Below, one piece after another: positions 8,162 through 18,000 of a stretch of 64,000 nucleotides of DNA (positions are counted from its first letter, which is position 1; every line of letters starts with the position of its first letter). Both the position numbers and the translations under genes were made by a program. Under the pieces are notes generated by a model, which made no database searches, was not told where the DNA came from, and was given only the letters and a program-made list of their open reading frames with translations. Source of the stretch: Peptoniphilus ovalis (lineage in GTDB: Bacteria; Bacillota; Clostridia; Tissierellales; Peptoniphilaceae). The stretch is taken from contig NZ_JAHLQO010000001.1 in assembly GCF_018919265.1 (NCBI RefSeq), positions 248,001-312,000 on the forward strand, in the 5' to 3' direction.

Positions 8162-9202
8162 TCAAAGGTCGTCTTCTATCACTGAAGATTTAGCATAGGC
8201 TGATGGCCTAGCCTCAAAGAAGTCTGTCTTTATCTTGTTTGGATCAGAGTATTCTGATACCCATTTCATTGATTCTGGTTCCTCAATATTTTCTTCGAAT
8301 AAATTTCCAAAACCTAAATTTCTAGATCTCAAATTGCCAAGATACTTGATGTAATCTTCAATCATCTTAGAATTAAGACCTCTTATGTCATCTCCTATGA
8401 CATATTTACCCCAAGATACTTCTTCTTCAACACCTTTTTTAAGCATTCCTTTATAAAATGAAATATCTTCATCTGTAAATACTTCTGGATTTTCCTTTTT
8501 AAGTTCAAGGATAATGCTTCTAAATAACCAAAGATGAGTGTTTTCATCTCTATTTATATATCTAATTTCAGAAACTGTACCAGGCATTTTGCCCATTCTT
8601 CCGAGGTTATAGAAGAATGAAAATCCTGAGTAGAAGTAAATTCCTTCTAAGATATAGTTGGCAATTAGAGCCTTCATAAAGTTTCTAAGGGTTTCTTCTT
8701 CGTAGAAGTCTTGATATTGATCTCCTATAAATTTATTTCTCTTTAATAAGAATTCATCGTCCTTGTATTGGTAAAGTATTTCATCTCTTTCTTCTGGAGA
8801 GCAGATTGTATCAAGGATATAGGAATAGGATTGTGAGTGAATGGACTCTTGATATCCCTGAATTGAAAGGCATAAATTTATCTCATTTGCTGTTACATAG
8901 GACTGCAGCTTTGGAATTTGTGCAGTTTGTAGTGAATCAAGATAGATTAAGAAAGATAAAATCTTATCATAAGCTGTCTTTTCATACTTATCAAGAAGTC
9001 TGTAATCCTTAATATCTTGCGATAAATTAATTTCTTCTGGTATCCAAAAGTTATTCATAGCTTGGCGGTACCAATCTGATGTCCACTTGTACTTTAAATT
9101 GTTGAAATCATTTAGATTTGTGGTATTCCCATCGACAACTCTTCTCTTTGAAGTTTCGATATCTCCATTTTCATTAAATAATCCTCTTTTTGAAAGTTTC
9201 AT
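8162..9202 (-). CDS. nrdB: Class I ribonucleotide reductase, beta (radical) subunit
   Basis: This 346-residue R2 protein has the di-metal ligands in the expected order: an Asp in FLIYLDSLQT, E-x-x-H in QESIHSQSY, a Glu in YILEGIYFYSGF, and E-x-x-H in RDENTHLW. The tyrosine seven residues after the first Glu is present, which is the radical-bearing Tyr of class Ia/Ib enzymes. It supplies the radical used by NrdA to reduce ribonucleotides; cofactor assembly needs O2 (or superoxide). It follows nrdA with a 15-bp gap containing AGGAGG. No nrdI flavodoxin gene is adjacent, which favours an Ia-like over an Ib system, though nrdI could be elsewhere. Confidence 0.95.
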   Translation of the reverse strand: MKLSKRGLFNENGDIETSKRRVVDGNTTNLNDFNNLKYKWTSDWYRQAMNNFWIPEEINLSQDIKDYRLLDKYEKTAYDKILSFLIYLDSLQTAQIPKLQSYVTANEINLCLSIQGYQESIHSQSYSYILDTICSPEERDEILYQYKDDEFLLKRNKFIGDQYQDFYEEETLRNFMKALIANYILEGIYFYSGFSFFYNLGRMGKMPGTVSEIRYINRDENTHLWLFRSIILELKKENPEVFTDEDISFYKGMLKKGVEEEVSWGKYVIGDDIRGLNSKMIEDYIKYLGNLRSRNLGFGNLFEENIEEPESMKWVSEYSDPNKIKTDFFEARPSAYAKSSVIEDDL

Positions 9203-9217
9203 AATTCCTCCTACCTC

Positions 9218-11746
9218 TTATGATGCACAATAATCGCATTCTTCAACTTCAAGCGACTTACTTCTCACATAGTAAACTGATTTAATATTTTCTTTACAAG
9301 CTTTAATATATAGATTTAAAATCTGTCTCATTGTATATTCAGTAGTTATATAAAAGTTAATTGACTGAGATTGGTCAATATGTCTTTGACGGATTGATGC
9401 CGCTTCTATTACTACATTTTGGTCGATTTCATGGGCATTTTCGTATAGCCAGAATGTCTTTGGAGTTAGGTCTGGCGCTACTCTTGGAAGGATTGAGCCC
9501 TTCTTTTCTTCTAAGAAATATCTATTCATTACAGGGTCAACACCTGCTGTTGTTGCAGAAATAATTGAAGTAGATCCAGTTGGTGCAATCGCCATTATAT
9601 AGCCATTTCTAAGTCCATTTTTGTGAACTTCTTCGCGTAGTTTACTCCATTTTTCGTCATTATAATCTCTTAAATCGAAATACTCTCCACTATCCCAATC
9701 TGAACCCTCAAAGAAATCATAGCTTCCCTTTTCCTTTGCAATTTCCATTGAAGCTTTAATTGCGTGGAAATTGATTCTTTCATATAAATCATCTGCCCAA
9801 GCTAGGTGCTCTTCAACATCTGTAAAGGCAAATCCTGCTTTTACAATGGCGTGGTGATATCCGCTTGTGCCAAGTCCAATGGAACGGTATTTTCTATTAG
9901 TTACCTTGGCATAAGGAATTGGATAGTAGTTTAGATCAATTACATTGTCTAGTGCTCTAACAGTAGTCTTTACAATGTCTTCTAGTTCCTTGTCATCTTC
10001 TACATTTATATTTCCAAGGACAAGTGATGCAAGATTACATACTACGAAATCTCCAGGTTTTGTAGTATTTACAATAACTTCATCTCCATCAACTGTTTCG
10101 ATTTTAGTTTCTAGAGTTTCAATTGCACTCATATTTTGCATGATTTCTGTACATAGGTTTGATGAATAGATAATTCCCTTGTGCTTGTTTGGATTCATCT
10201 TATTTACATTGTCTCTATAGAATGCAAATGGAGTTCCAGTTTCTGTAAGTGATTTAATAATAAGTCTTACTAAGTCCTTTACAGAGATTTCACGTCTTGA
10301 AATTTCTGAGTCATTTACACATTCGTAGTATTTTTCTTCCCATTCTTTTCCATAGTAATCTTCAAGGGCAAATCCCTTTTTAGTTAAGATTTCATGGGGA
10401 TCAAACATATACCAAGTTGCGTTTATGTCATTTTCTGCAAGTCTAAAAAATAGATTTGGATAAGAAACCGCAGGGAAGATGTCGTGTGCCTTCATTCTGT
10501 CGTCCCCATTATTTGTACGAAGTTGTAAAAATTCTGGAATGTCCTTGTGCCATACATCTAAATAACATGCAACAGAACCTTGGCGAACTCCCAGTTGGTC
10601 AACTGCTACAGCAGTGTCATTTGCAAGCTTTATCCATCTAATTACACCACCTGCAACTCCTTTAAATCCACGAATATCAGATCCAGTGGCTCTAACTTTT
10701 CCAAAATAAAGCCCCATTCCGCCGCCATGCTTTGAAATTTGTGCAAAGTTGTCTATGGAACGATAAATTCCTTTTAAAGTGTCTGGAACTGTGTCTATAA
10801 AGCATGAAGAAAGCTGATTGTATGGCTTTCTTGAATTGGACATAGTTGGAGTTGCGACAGTTACCTTTAAAGTAGAATATATGTCGTAGAATTTCTTTGC
10901 CCAGTGAACTCTATCTTTTTCTGGAATGGCAAGGTGCATTGCAATCCCCATAAACATCTCTTGCACAGACTCTACAAATTTGCCATCATGCGAGCGGATT
11001 ACATATCTCTTAACAAGTAAGTCAAGACCAGAATAATTTAATAATTTATTTCTTTCATTATCAATATAACTTTCAAGTTCTGCTATTTCTTCTTCTGAAT
11101 AATTTTCTAAAATATAGCTTCCGTATAAATCTTTTTCTGTTAAGAATTTAATCTTTTCATAAAAGTTATTGATATTGTATTCAGCTAAATTTTTTGCAAT
11201 TTTATTTTCTAAATCATAATTTAAAAATAATGCAGCGATAAATTCCCATCTTGGAGAGTCCTTTGTAGTTAGCTCACTTGCAGCCTTAATTATTTCTGAT
11301 AAATAAGACTCTTGTGACTGATCCTTTTTAACAAAGGATTCAAACTTTCCATACAAATCCTCAAGGGGATATCTCTCAGCATCGTAATCTTTTCTAATAG
11401 ATTTTAAAATCTTGATAACATTGTTGTCTGTGATAAACTTTTCGAATTTAGAAATAATTTGTCTTTCTTCAGAATGTCTATTTCTGTAGAGAATATAAGC
11501 TTTAACAACTTCAATTTCCTTTTCATCGATTAGCTTTAACTCAACTAAATCTTGAATTTCTTCAACAGTTGGAGGGTTTTTCTCGTCGTAATTTTTCTCC
11601 AACTCATTTTGTATATCAATTGCATATGCCTTAGTCTTTTCAGAATCGTATTCTTTTCCCGTAGAATCAAAGGCCTTTTCAATGGCATTTTGAATCTTTG
11701 TATGATTGAAATCCACTTCTCTTCTATCTCTTTTTAATATTTTCAT
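9218..11746 (-). CDS. nrdA: Class I ribonucleotide reductase, alpha subunit
   Basis: This 842-residue catalytic subunit begins with an N-terminal ATP-cone (residues ~1–90, KRDRREVDFNHTKI), implying allosteric activity control by ATP/dATP. The active-site pieces are visible: LSSCFIDTVPD (first reducing cysteine), NLCTEIMQN (Asn, radical Cys and Glu), VCNLASLVL, and SVYYVRSKS with the two radical-transfer tyrosines near the end. The C-terminus, EECDYCAS, carries the CxxC that re-reduces the active site. It makes deoxyribonucleotides in the cytosol together with NrdB. The start ATG at 11746 has GGGGGA upstream. It is the first gene of a two-gene operon. Confidence 0.97.
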   Translation of the reverse strand: MKILKRDRREVDFNHTKIQNAIEKAFDSTGKEYDSEKTKAYAIDIQNELEKNYDEKNPPTVEEIQDLVELKLIDEKEIEVVKAYILYRNRHSEERQIISKFEKFITDNNVIKILKSIRKDYDAERYPLEDLYGKFESFVKKDQSQESYLSEIIKAASELTTKDSPRWEFIAALFLNYDLENKIAKNLAEYNINNFYEKIKFLTEKDLYGSYILENYSEEEIAELESYIDNERNKLLNYSGLDLLVKRYVIRSHDGKFVESVQEMFMGIAMHLAIPEKDRVHWAKKFYDIYSTLKVTVATPTMSNSRKPYNQLSSCFIDTVPDTLKGIYRSIDNFAQISKHGGGMGLYFGKVRATGSDIRGFKGVAGGVIRWIKLANDTAVAVDQLGVRQGSVACYLDVWHKDIPEFLQLRTNNGDDRMKAHDIFPAVSYPNLFFRLAENDINATWYMFDPHEILTKKGFALEDYYGKEWEEKYYECVNDSEISRREISVKDLVRLIIKSLTETGTPFAFYRDNVNKMNPNKHKGIIYSSNLCTEIMQNMSAIETLETKIETVDGDEVIVNTTKPGDFVVCNLASLVLGNINVEDDKELEDIVKTTVRALDNVIDLNYYPIPYAKVTNRKYRSIGLGTSGYHHAIVKAGFAFTDVEEHLAWADDLYERINFHAIKASMEIAKEKGSYDFFEGSDWDSGEYFDLRDYNDEKWSKLREEVHKNGLRNGYIMAIAPTGSTSIISATTAGVDPVMNRYFLEEKKGSILPRVAPDLTPKTFWLYENAHEIDQNVVIEAASIRQRHIDQSQSINFYITTEYTMRQILNLYIKACKENIKSVYYVRSKSLEVEECDYCAS

Positions 11747-11856
11747 AAATCCCCCATATAGTAGATTTTTTAATAATTTTTAATAAATTTATACTATATG
11801 TTATCACAACTAATAATAAATAAATAGTCCTTACATCTCAAATTTTATAATTTAAG

Positions 11857-11879
11857 TATTGTATATATTTAATACAATA
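11857..11879. promoter_or_regulatory. Perfect 8-bp inverted repeat between nrdA and the surface-protein gene
   Basis: TATTGTAT and ATACAATA are separated by seven bases in the divergent gap 11747–12025. Both flanking genes read away from it, so it could be an operator for either. The motif is AT-rich and could arise by chance in this base composition. I see no convincing NrdR box pair; the rest of the gap is AT-rich promoter-like DNA. Confidence 0.35.
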
Positions 11880-11979
11880 ATGTAGCTTAAAGTTATTGAT
11901 ATAACATAATTTCAAGATTATAATATTATTAAGATTAATAAATAAAAAATTTTAATTAATCTTAATATTAAAAGAAATG

Positions 11980-11992
11980 AGGGAGAGAAACG
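11980..11992 (+). promoter_or_regulatory. Ribosome-binding site directly ahead of an ACG codon
   Basis: AGGGAG at 11980–11985 lies four bases before ACG at 11990. The ACG is in frame with the giant surface protein and is followed by AAA AAG AAG, the usual lysine-rich start of a signal peptide. No ATG, GTG or TTG occurs in that frame between the stop at 11978 and the ATG at 12026. This suggests that the natural start codon is ACG, or has become ACG. Confidence 0.6.
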
Positions 11993-12025
11993 AAAAAGAA
12001 GTATAATTTAGTCTTTCTAATATTA

Positions 12026-15000
12026 ATGCTTTTGCTTTTTATAAATATTAACGTATTTGCAGAAGAAAGTAATTCAGGAAATTCAACAGATTCTTCTATA
12101 GTTTCATCTCCCACTGAAGTAGAAGGTACTTCAGAAAATGAGGTAGATAAAAATATAGTGGCAGAAACTGAAGAAACTAGCGGTGTTAATGAAACAGAAT
12201 ATGCTGCAGACTCACACCCTGATAACAATGAATCAGATTTACTAAAAGATTATGGCGAAAACCATGATGTCGTAGAAGTTAATTCTGAAAAACCTAAGTC
12301 AGAAGAAGTTCCTGCAACTACAGCCGAAGGTGAAGGCACAGAAACTTCAGTAGAAAATCCTGAAAATAAACCAGATGATAAAAATCCTGAGATTAACACT
12401 GTTTCAGAGACTGAAAATCCAAAAACTGAAGAAACTAAGAAAAACAAAAATCAAGTTGAAACTTCTGAAGATCTAAAAAAATTAGATGAAAAAATTAAAA
12501 ATGAATCTGATGCTAATAAAAAGAAAGAACTTCAAAAAGAATATAATGAAAAATATCTATCTGAAGTGGAAGCATCAGGCAAAGAAAAACTTGATGAAAA
12601 AATCTTAGAGCGATTTACAGATGAAGAAAGAACAAAACAGTTCTACGAAATTCAAGCTAAGAAAAAAGAATTAGCTGAGAAAAAAGAAAAGGGTAATTTG
12701 ACTCAAAAAGATATTGATGAGTACAACAAAATGCTTGGTGAGTTTGACCCACCACGTCTTCTAAATGAAAATGAAAAGACAGCTCTTGATAAATTTAATA
12801 AGAGTATTTATATTCCAGGTTTAGACAATGCAAGCGACGAATGGAATAAAAAGTTCGAAGCTTATGAAAAAGCTAAAAAAGATTTAGAAAATGCTCTTAA
12901 TCCTGAAAATAAGTCTTTAGACCCTGAAGAACTTAAAAAATTAGAAGATGATTTTTATAAACTTCAAGATGCAATCCAAAAGGGAATAAAAAATGGCGAT
13001 GTAAAAGCTAAATTTACTAAAGGAGAACCTGAAGTAAATGTTTTTCCACTGGACTTCATTGGCGGACTTGGAAATAAGATTGAAACAGAAAAAATTTATA
13101 TTCCTGACAACACTCCTATTAATTTGCTAGTTCAAGTAAATAAGGATGAGGATAATAAAGAGTTTACTTTTACAATCACTCCAGACACTCCAGAAAAAAT
13201 TGGAACAGAAGTTCCAGAAGCTGATGTTAAAAATTTAGTATTTTTAAACGGAAATCCAGCAAATCTAACTAAAAATAAAGATGGATCCTATTCCTTTACA
13301 ACTAATGTAGAATTTGGAATCGCTCAACTTAGATTTAATATGCCTGGATTTAAGGGACCTTTCCACAGTGGCTTTAGATTAAAAATGAAAGCCGGCGAAA
13401 CAGAAGCTTCTAAAGAATTTTTAATAACTAAGAAGGGTTATGAAGATGAAGCTAATATTGCTGGTCCTGGAAGTAAAGAAATCAAAAATGCACCAGAGAT
13501 TGATGCAGGAAGTACTGAAAATTCTATAGTAAATTCTGACACAGAGAAGGTAATAGATTTCTTTGGTTATCTTAAAAAATCAAATACTTACATTGATAAG
13601 GTAACTTTTAATTCAGGTAATGGAGAGTCACTTCCACTATCATCTGTAGAAATTACTTTTACACTTCCAGAATTTAATGGTAATAAAGCTGAATTTATTA
13701 ACAAATCTGGACTTAATTACTATAAAAACACTGATGGAACTTACACTTTAAAGCTTGATACTAAGACATTAGGTGGAAAGCTTACTAAAGATAAAGATGG
13801 AAAATTATTTTTAGATGGCAAAGAGCTTACTAAAGAAAATATCACTGATGTAATTCTTGAAAATGGAAATAAGAAAGTTTACATCGATGAAAAAGGTAAT
13901 TCTCACAATGTAGAAGTAAATGAAGTTTTAGAAGGTGGAGATTATAAAGTTGAAGGTGGAAAGCTTGATAAAAATGCTAATGGTAACTACTCTGAAGTTG
14001 GAGAATTTGGAAAAGAAATTCAAGATGAAAACTTTGGAAAAGTTAGAAAGCTAGAAAAAGATGGCACAACTTATATCTTAAAGGGGAATAAATTAATTTC
14101 TTATACAAATGAATACAAGGTATTTGATGGTCATGTATCTAATAAAGATGATAAAGCTGACTCATCAGTTACATCAACAGTAGCAGGTAATCAAGTAACT
14201 ATTGTTGACGGAGATAAAACTTCCTATGGTGGAACTATAATCGAAGATGGAATATATGACAGTAATAAAAAATATTTCAAAAAAGATGGTTATACTGGAT
14301 TTGAATCTGCTTTAATTGACAATGGTAAGAGAGTTGATATTAATTACGACGAAAAAGATGTTGTAGTCGATGAAAAAACAAAAACTAAGACAGTTACAAT
14401 AGATGGTAAAACTTATAAACTTGTTGAAAATGCAGTTTTTGATAAAAATGGATATATTATCTCTAATCTTGAATACAAACCAGGACCTACACTTGTAGAT
14501 AAGTTTGGAAGACTTCAAAATGATATAACTGTTACAGGAAATGGTGAAACTTACAAATTTACAAAGACTACTAAGTACAAGGATTCTGAAGGTAATGAAA
14601 AAGTAGATACTCAAAAACAAACTTCAGGAGAAAACATTAAAGTTGATAGTAAGGCTAGACAAATCTTTGTAAATAATAAAAATTATGTAGTAGATCCTTC
14701 AACAGGCTATGAAGCTATTAAGGGTAAATACTATTACAATGGCACAAAATTTGTCCCTGCTGATGAAAAAAATATTAAAAAGGACAAATTCTTTGAAAAT
14801 CTTAAAGAAACAACTCTTGAAAAAATAATTAAAGAGTTCTACAAAGATGGTGATAAAGAAGTTAACCTAGAAAACAAAACAACTTTAAAGGGCAACAAAG
14901 ATGATTACTTCGTATCTGATGGCAAGACTTATGTTAAAAAATCAGATGCAAATGGTGAATATTATGTAAATGTAGATGACAATTTAGATGTTTTATCAGA

Positions 15001-18000
15001 AAAAGAAATTGTAAAAATAGTACAAACTCTTGGCAAAGACAAAAATGCAAAAACATTAATCACTGATGAAACAAGTATCTTTGATGCATTTAGAAATGCC
15101 AAGTTTGGTCTTAGATTCCCAGGATTTTTAGCTGGAAAGGACATTGTCTATAATCTAAAGGCAGATGTCAAAGCAAAATATCCTGCGCCAGTATTTAATA
15201 CAGAAACTAAAAAATGGGAAATAAAAGAAATATCAATTTTTAAAGATGATAAAGGCAAAGCTGCAGAAACTAAAACTGTAAATAAGTACTTTACACTTAA
15301 AAATACTAAATCTACAAGTAGTATGTTTTTCAAAAATAAGCCAGAAGAACTTGGAAAAATTCCAGATATAAACTTCTTTAATATTTTCTATCGCGATGGA
15401 AGTGATAGAGATAGAGACGCTTATATTTTAAATCTTCTAAAAATAACTGAAGAAGAAAAGGCAAAAGAAGAAAATAAAAAGAAGGTAGAACTTCTTAATT
15501 TACTTCAAAAAGAACTTGGTAGACTTTACAATGGAGCTAAGTTTGAATTAAATAAAAATAAAGATGGTTTTGTTATTAAGAGAGATAATAAAACTATTAA
15601 TATCGATCGTTCACTTCTTTGGGAAATAGGATTTACTAATAATGGTGGCGGAATATTCCCAGAAGATCCTGATTCAACAATTATAATTGAAGATCACAAT
15701 ATGGACAATCGTCTAATATATGATGAAATTATAATTAATGATACTAAGGATAAATGGGAAAAAGCTAAGAAAGAATTTGAAGATAAAGAAGAAAATAAGG
15801 ATAAGAAATTCGGTAACGATGAGTATTTCTTCTTAGATCAAATTGACAATATTAGATTTGGCGTAAATCCAAATTATTTTGACAATCGCTTTGTACCACT
15901 TGGACAAGGTTTTGTCATTACTGTTGAAGATATAAAAACTGCACTTAATGGAAATGGTGAAATTGGAAAAGACGGAGATAAGTTTAAGATTAAGGTTACT
16001 CGCGATGCTGAAAAGGGACAAATTAGAATTAAAGTTCTAAATGCTTTTTATAAGAAATTAGAAAATAACAAATTCGAAAGTCCAGTTCAAAAGGCATATC
16101 AAGATAAAATTAATGATGCAATTAAAGCAGCTGATAATTTAAATGCTAACTCAAAGCAAGATTTAATAGATAGTTTTGCAACTGTTGTAGATAAAATTCA
16201 CTCATCTACTACTACAACTTGCTACGGTAAGGTAACAGAAAAGTTTAATGAATTAATTTCTAAAATTAAAGATGATGATAAAGATAAAAGTAAAAAATTA
16301 ACTTCAATTAAAGATTCTTTAATAAAAGAAATTGCAAAATTAAAACTTGGCTATCTTGACAATTCTAAAAAAGAATACAAAAACGATGATATGCGTTTTA
16401 ACGCCATTAGAATTGAATTAAAACCAGGCACACAAATTGGTGGAGCAATGGATAATTCAAAGACTAAAAAGCTTGGCATCACTTCTGTATTAAATCCCAT
16501 GATAGATATTCCATACACTGATGAATTTGGAAATATCCTTACAAATAAGGACAAGTATCTAAATGAAGAAATAGAAAATATTTTAAAGAATGGAATAGGC
16601 GAAGGAGAAAATAAAAAGTCTTATACTAAGGCGGACTTAAAAGTAGAAGAAAAATATAGAGAAATCTATGAAGAAGCTTATAAGAGAGTTAATGATAAAA
16701 TTTCTAATGAAGAAATAGAAATCAAAGACCTTGCAGCAGATTCTAATGATAATTACAGAAAATATCAACCAGTTGCAGGCAGTAGCCTTGATTTTAAAGA
16801 TTTATCAGTAAATGACAAAGCTATAAAAAATAATGCTGGTAAAGATATAAATGGTTTCTTTGATTCTAAAGGAAATAGTATAGAAAATAAGATTAAGGAC
16901 AAAGACCTTAAAGAAACAAATGCATATAAAAACCTTTCAAATCAAGAGATTGACCTTTCTGCATATTATATGTCAAAAGATGGCTACAATAGAAAATTCT
17001 ATGAAAACTTCGCAGCATATAAGCTTGCAAAAGAAGGACAAGGCCCTGGAATCTTTAAGGATGAAAGTAATTGGAAGAAGACTATTTGCTACGAAGGGCT
17101 TGGCAAATGTATAGAAATTGCAGGCAAAGATTCAAATGTTGATAAAACACCTGCACAAGATGCTGCTGAAAACAGTGGAGCAGCTAATTCTAAATTTGAA
17201 TTAACTTATGAACCATCTACTGTTGGTCCAGAAGAAGAAAAACCAAAGGTTGACAAAGATTCTAATAAAAATAAAATTGATTTATCCAAAGAAGATGAAG
17301 ATAAAAAAGTTGACTTCAAAATTGACATCACTGTAGATAAACTTACAAAGGATCAAAAGCAAATTGCTGAAGCAATGAAATCTGAAAATAATAAAGATAA
17401 ACAAAAAGATTTATTAGAAGGATATAATGAAAATGGATTCTACGAATACAAAAACGGCTTAATTATTGACTTCTTGCCAGATGTTTTTGAATTAAAGAAT
17501 GGCGAAACAACAATTACACTTAATGTTGATAAAGTTAAGTTGATGGCAAATGGAGCTAACGCATCTTTTAATGAAGAAGGAAAGTTTGAAGAGTTTGAAA
17601 AGAATATTAAATATTTATATGTAGAAGATATTAATGAATATTTAAAAACTCTTCCAAAGGATAAAGCTGAAGTTCTTAAAAAAGCCATTGATCAAGCAAT
17701 AGCTGAAAAGAGAATTAAAGAAAATTCTAAACAACAAGCAGTACTTGCATGGCTTCCAACTTTTGAAGCACCACATGGATCTTCAAATCAATTTACTTTT
17801 AAACTTGAGAATTTAAATGTAAATATTAAAAAGTTTAAGGAATATGCTGATCCACGAAACCTTGGACAAATTTACAAAAACCATGCAGCCTTTGGAAATA
17901 GTGCTAGTTTCTTATTTGATGATAAACCAGTTCGAATTACTGATGGACACAAGGGAGATGTAAATAAATATCTACAACTTCTTGACGAAAAGGGTAATGT

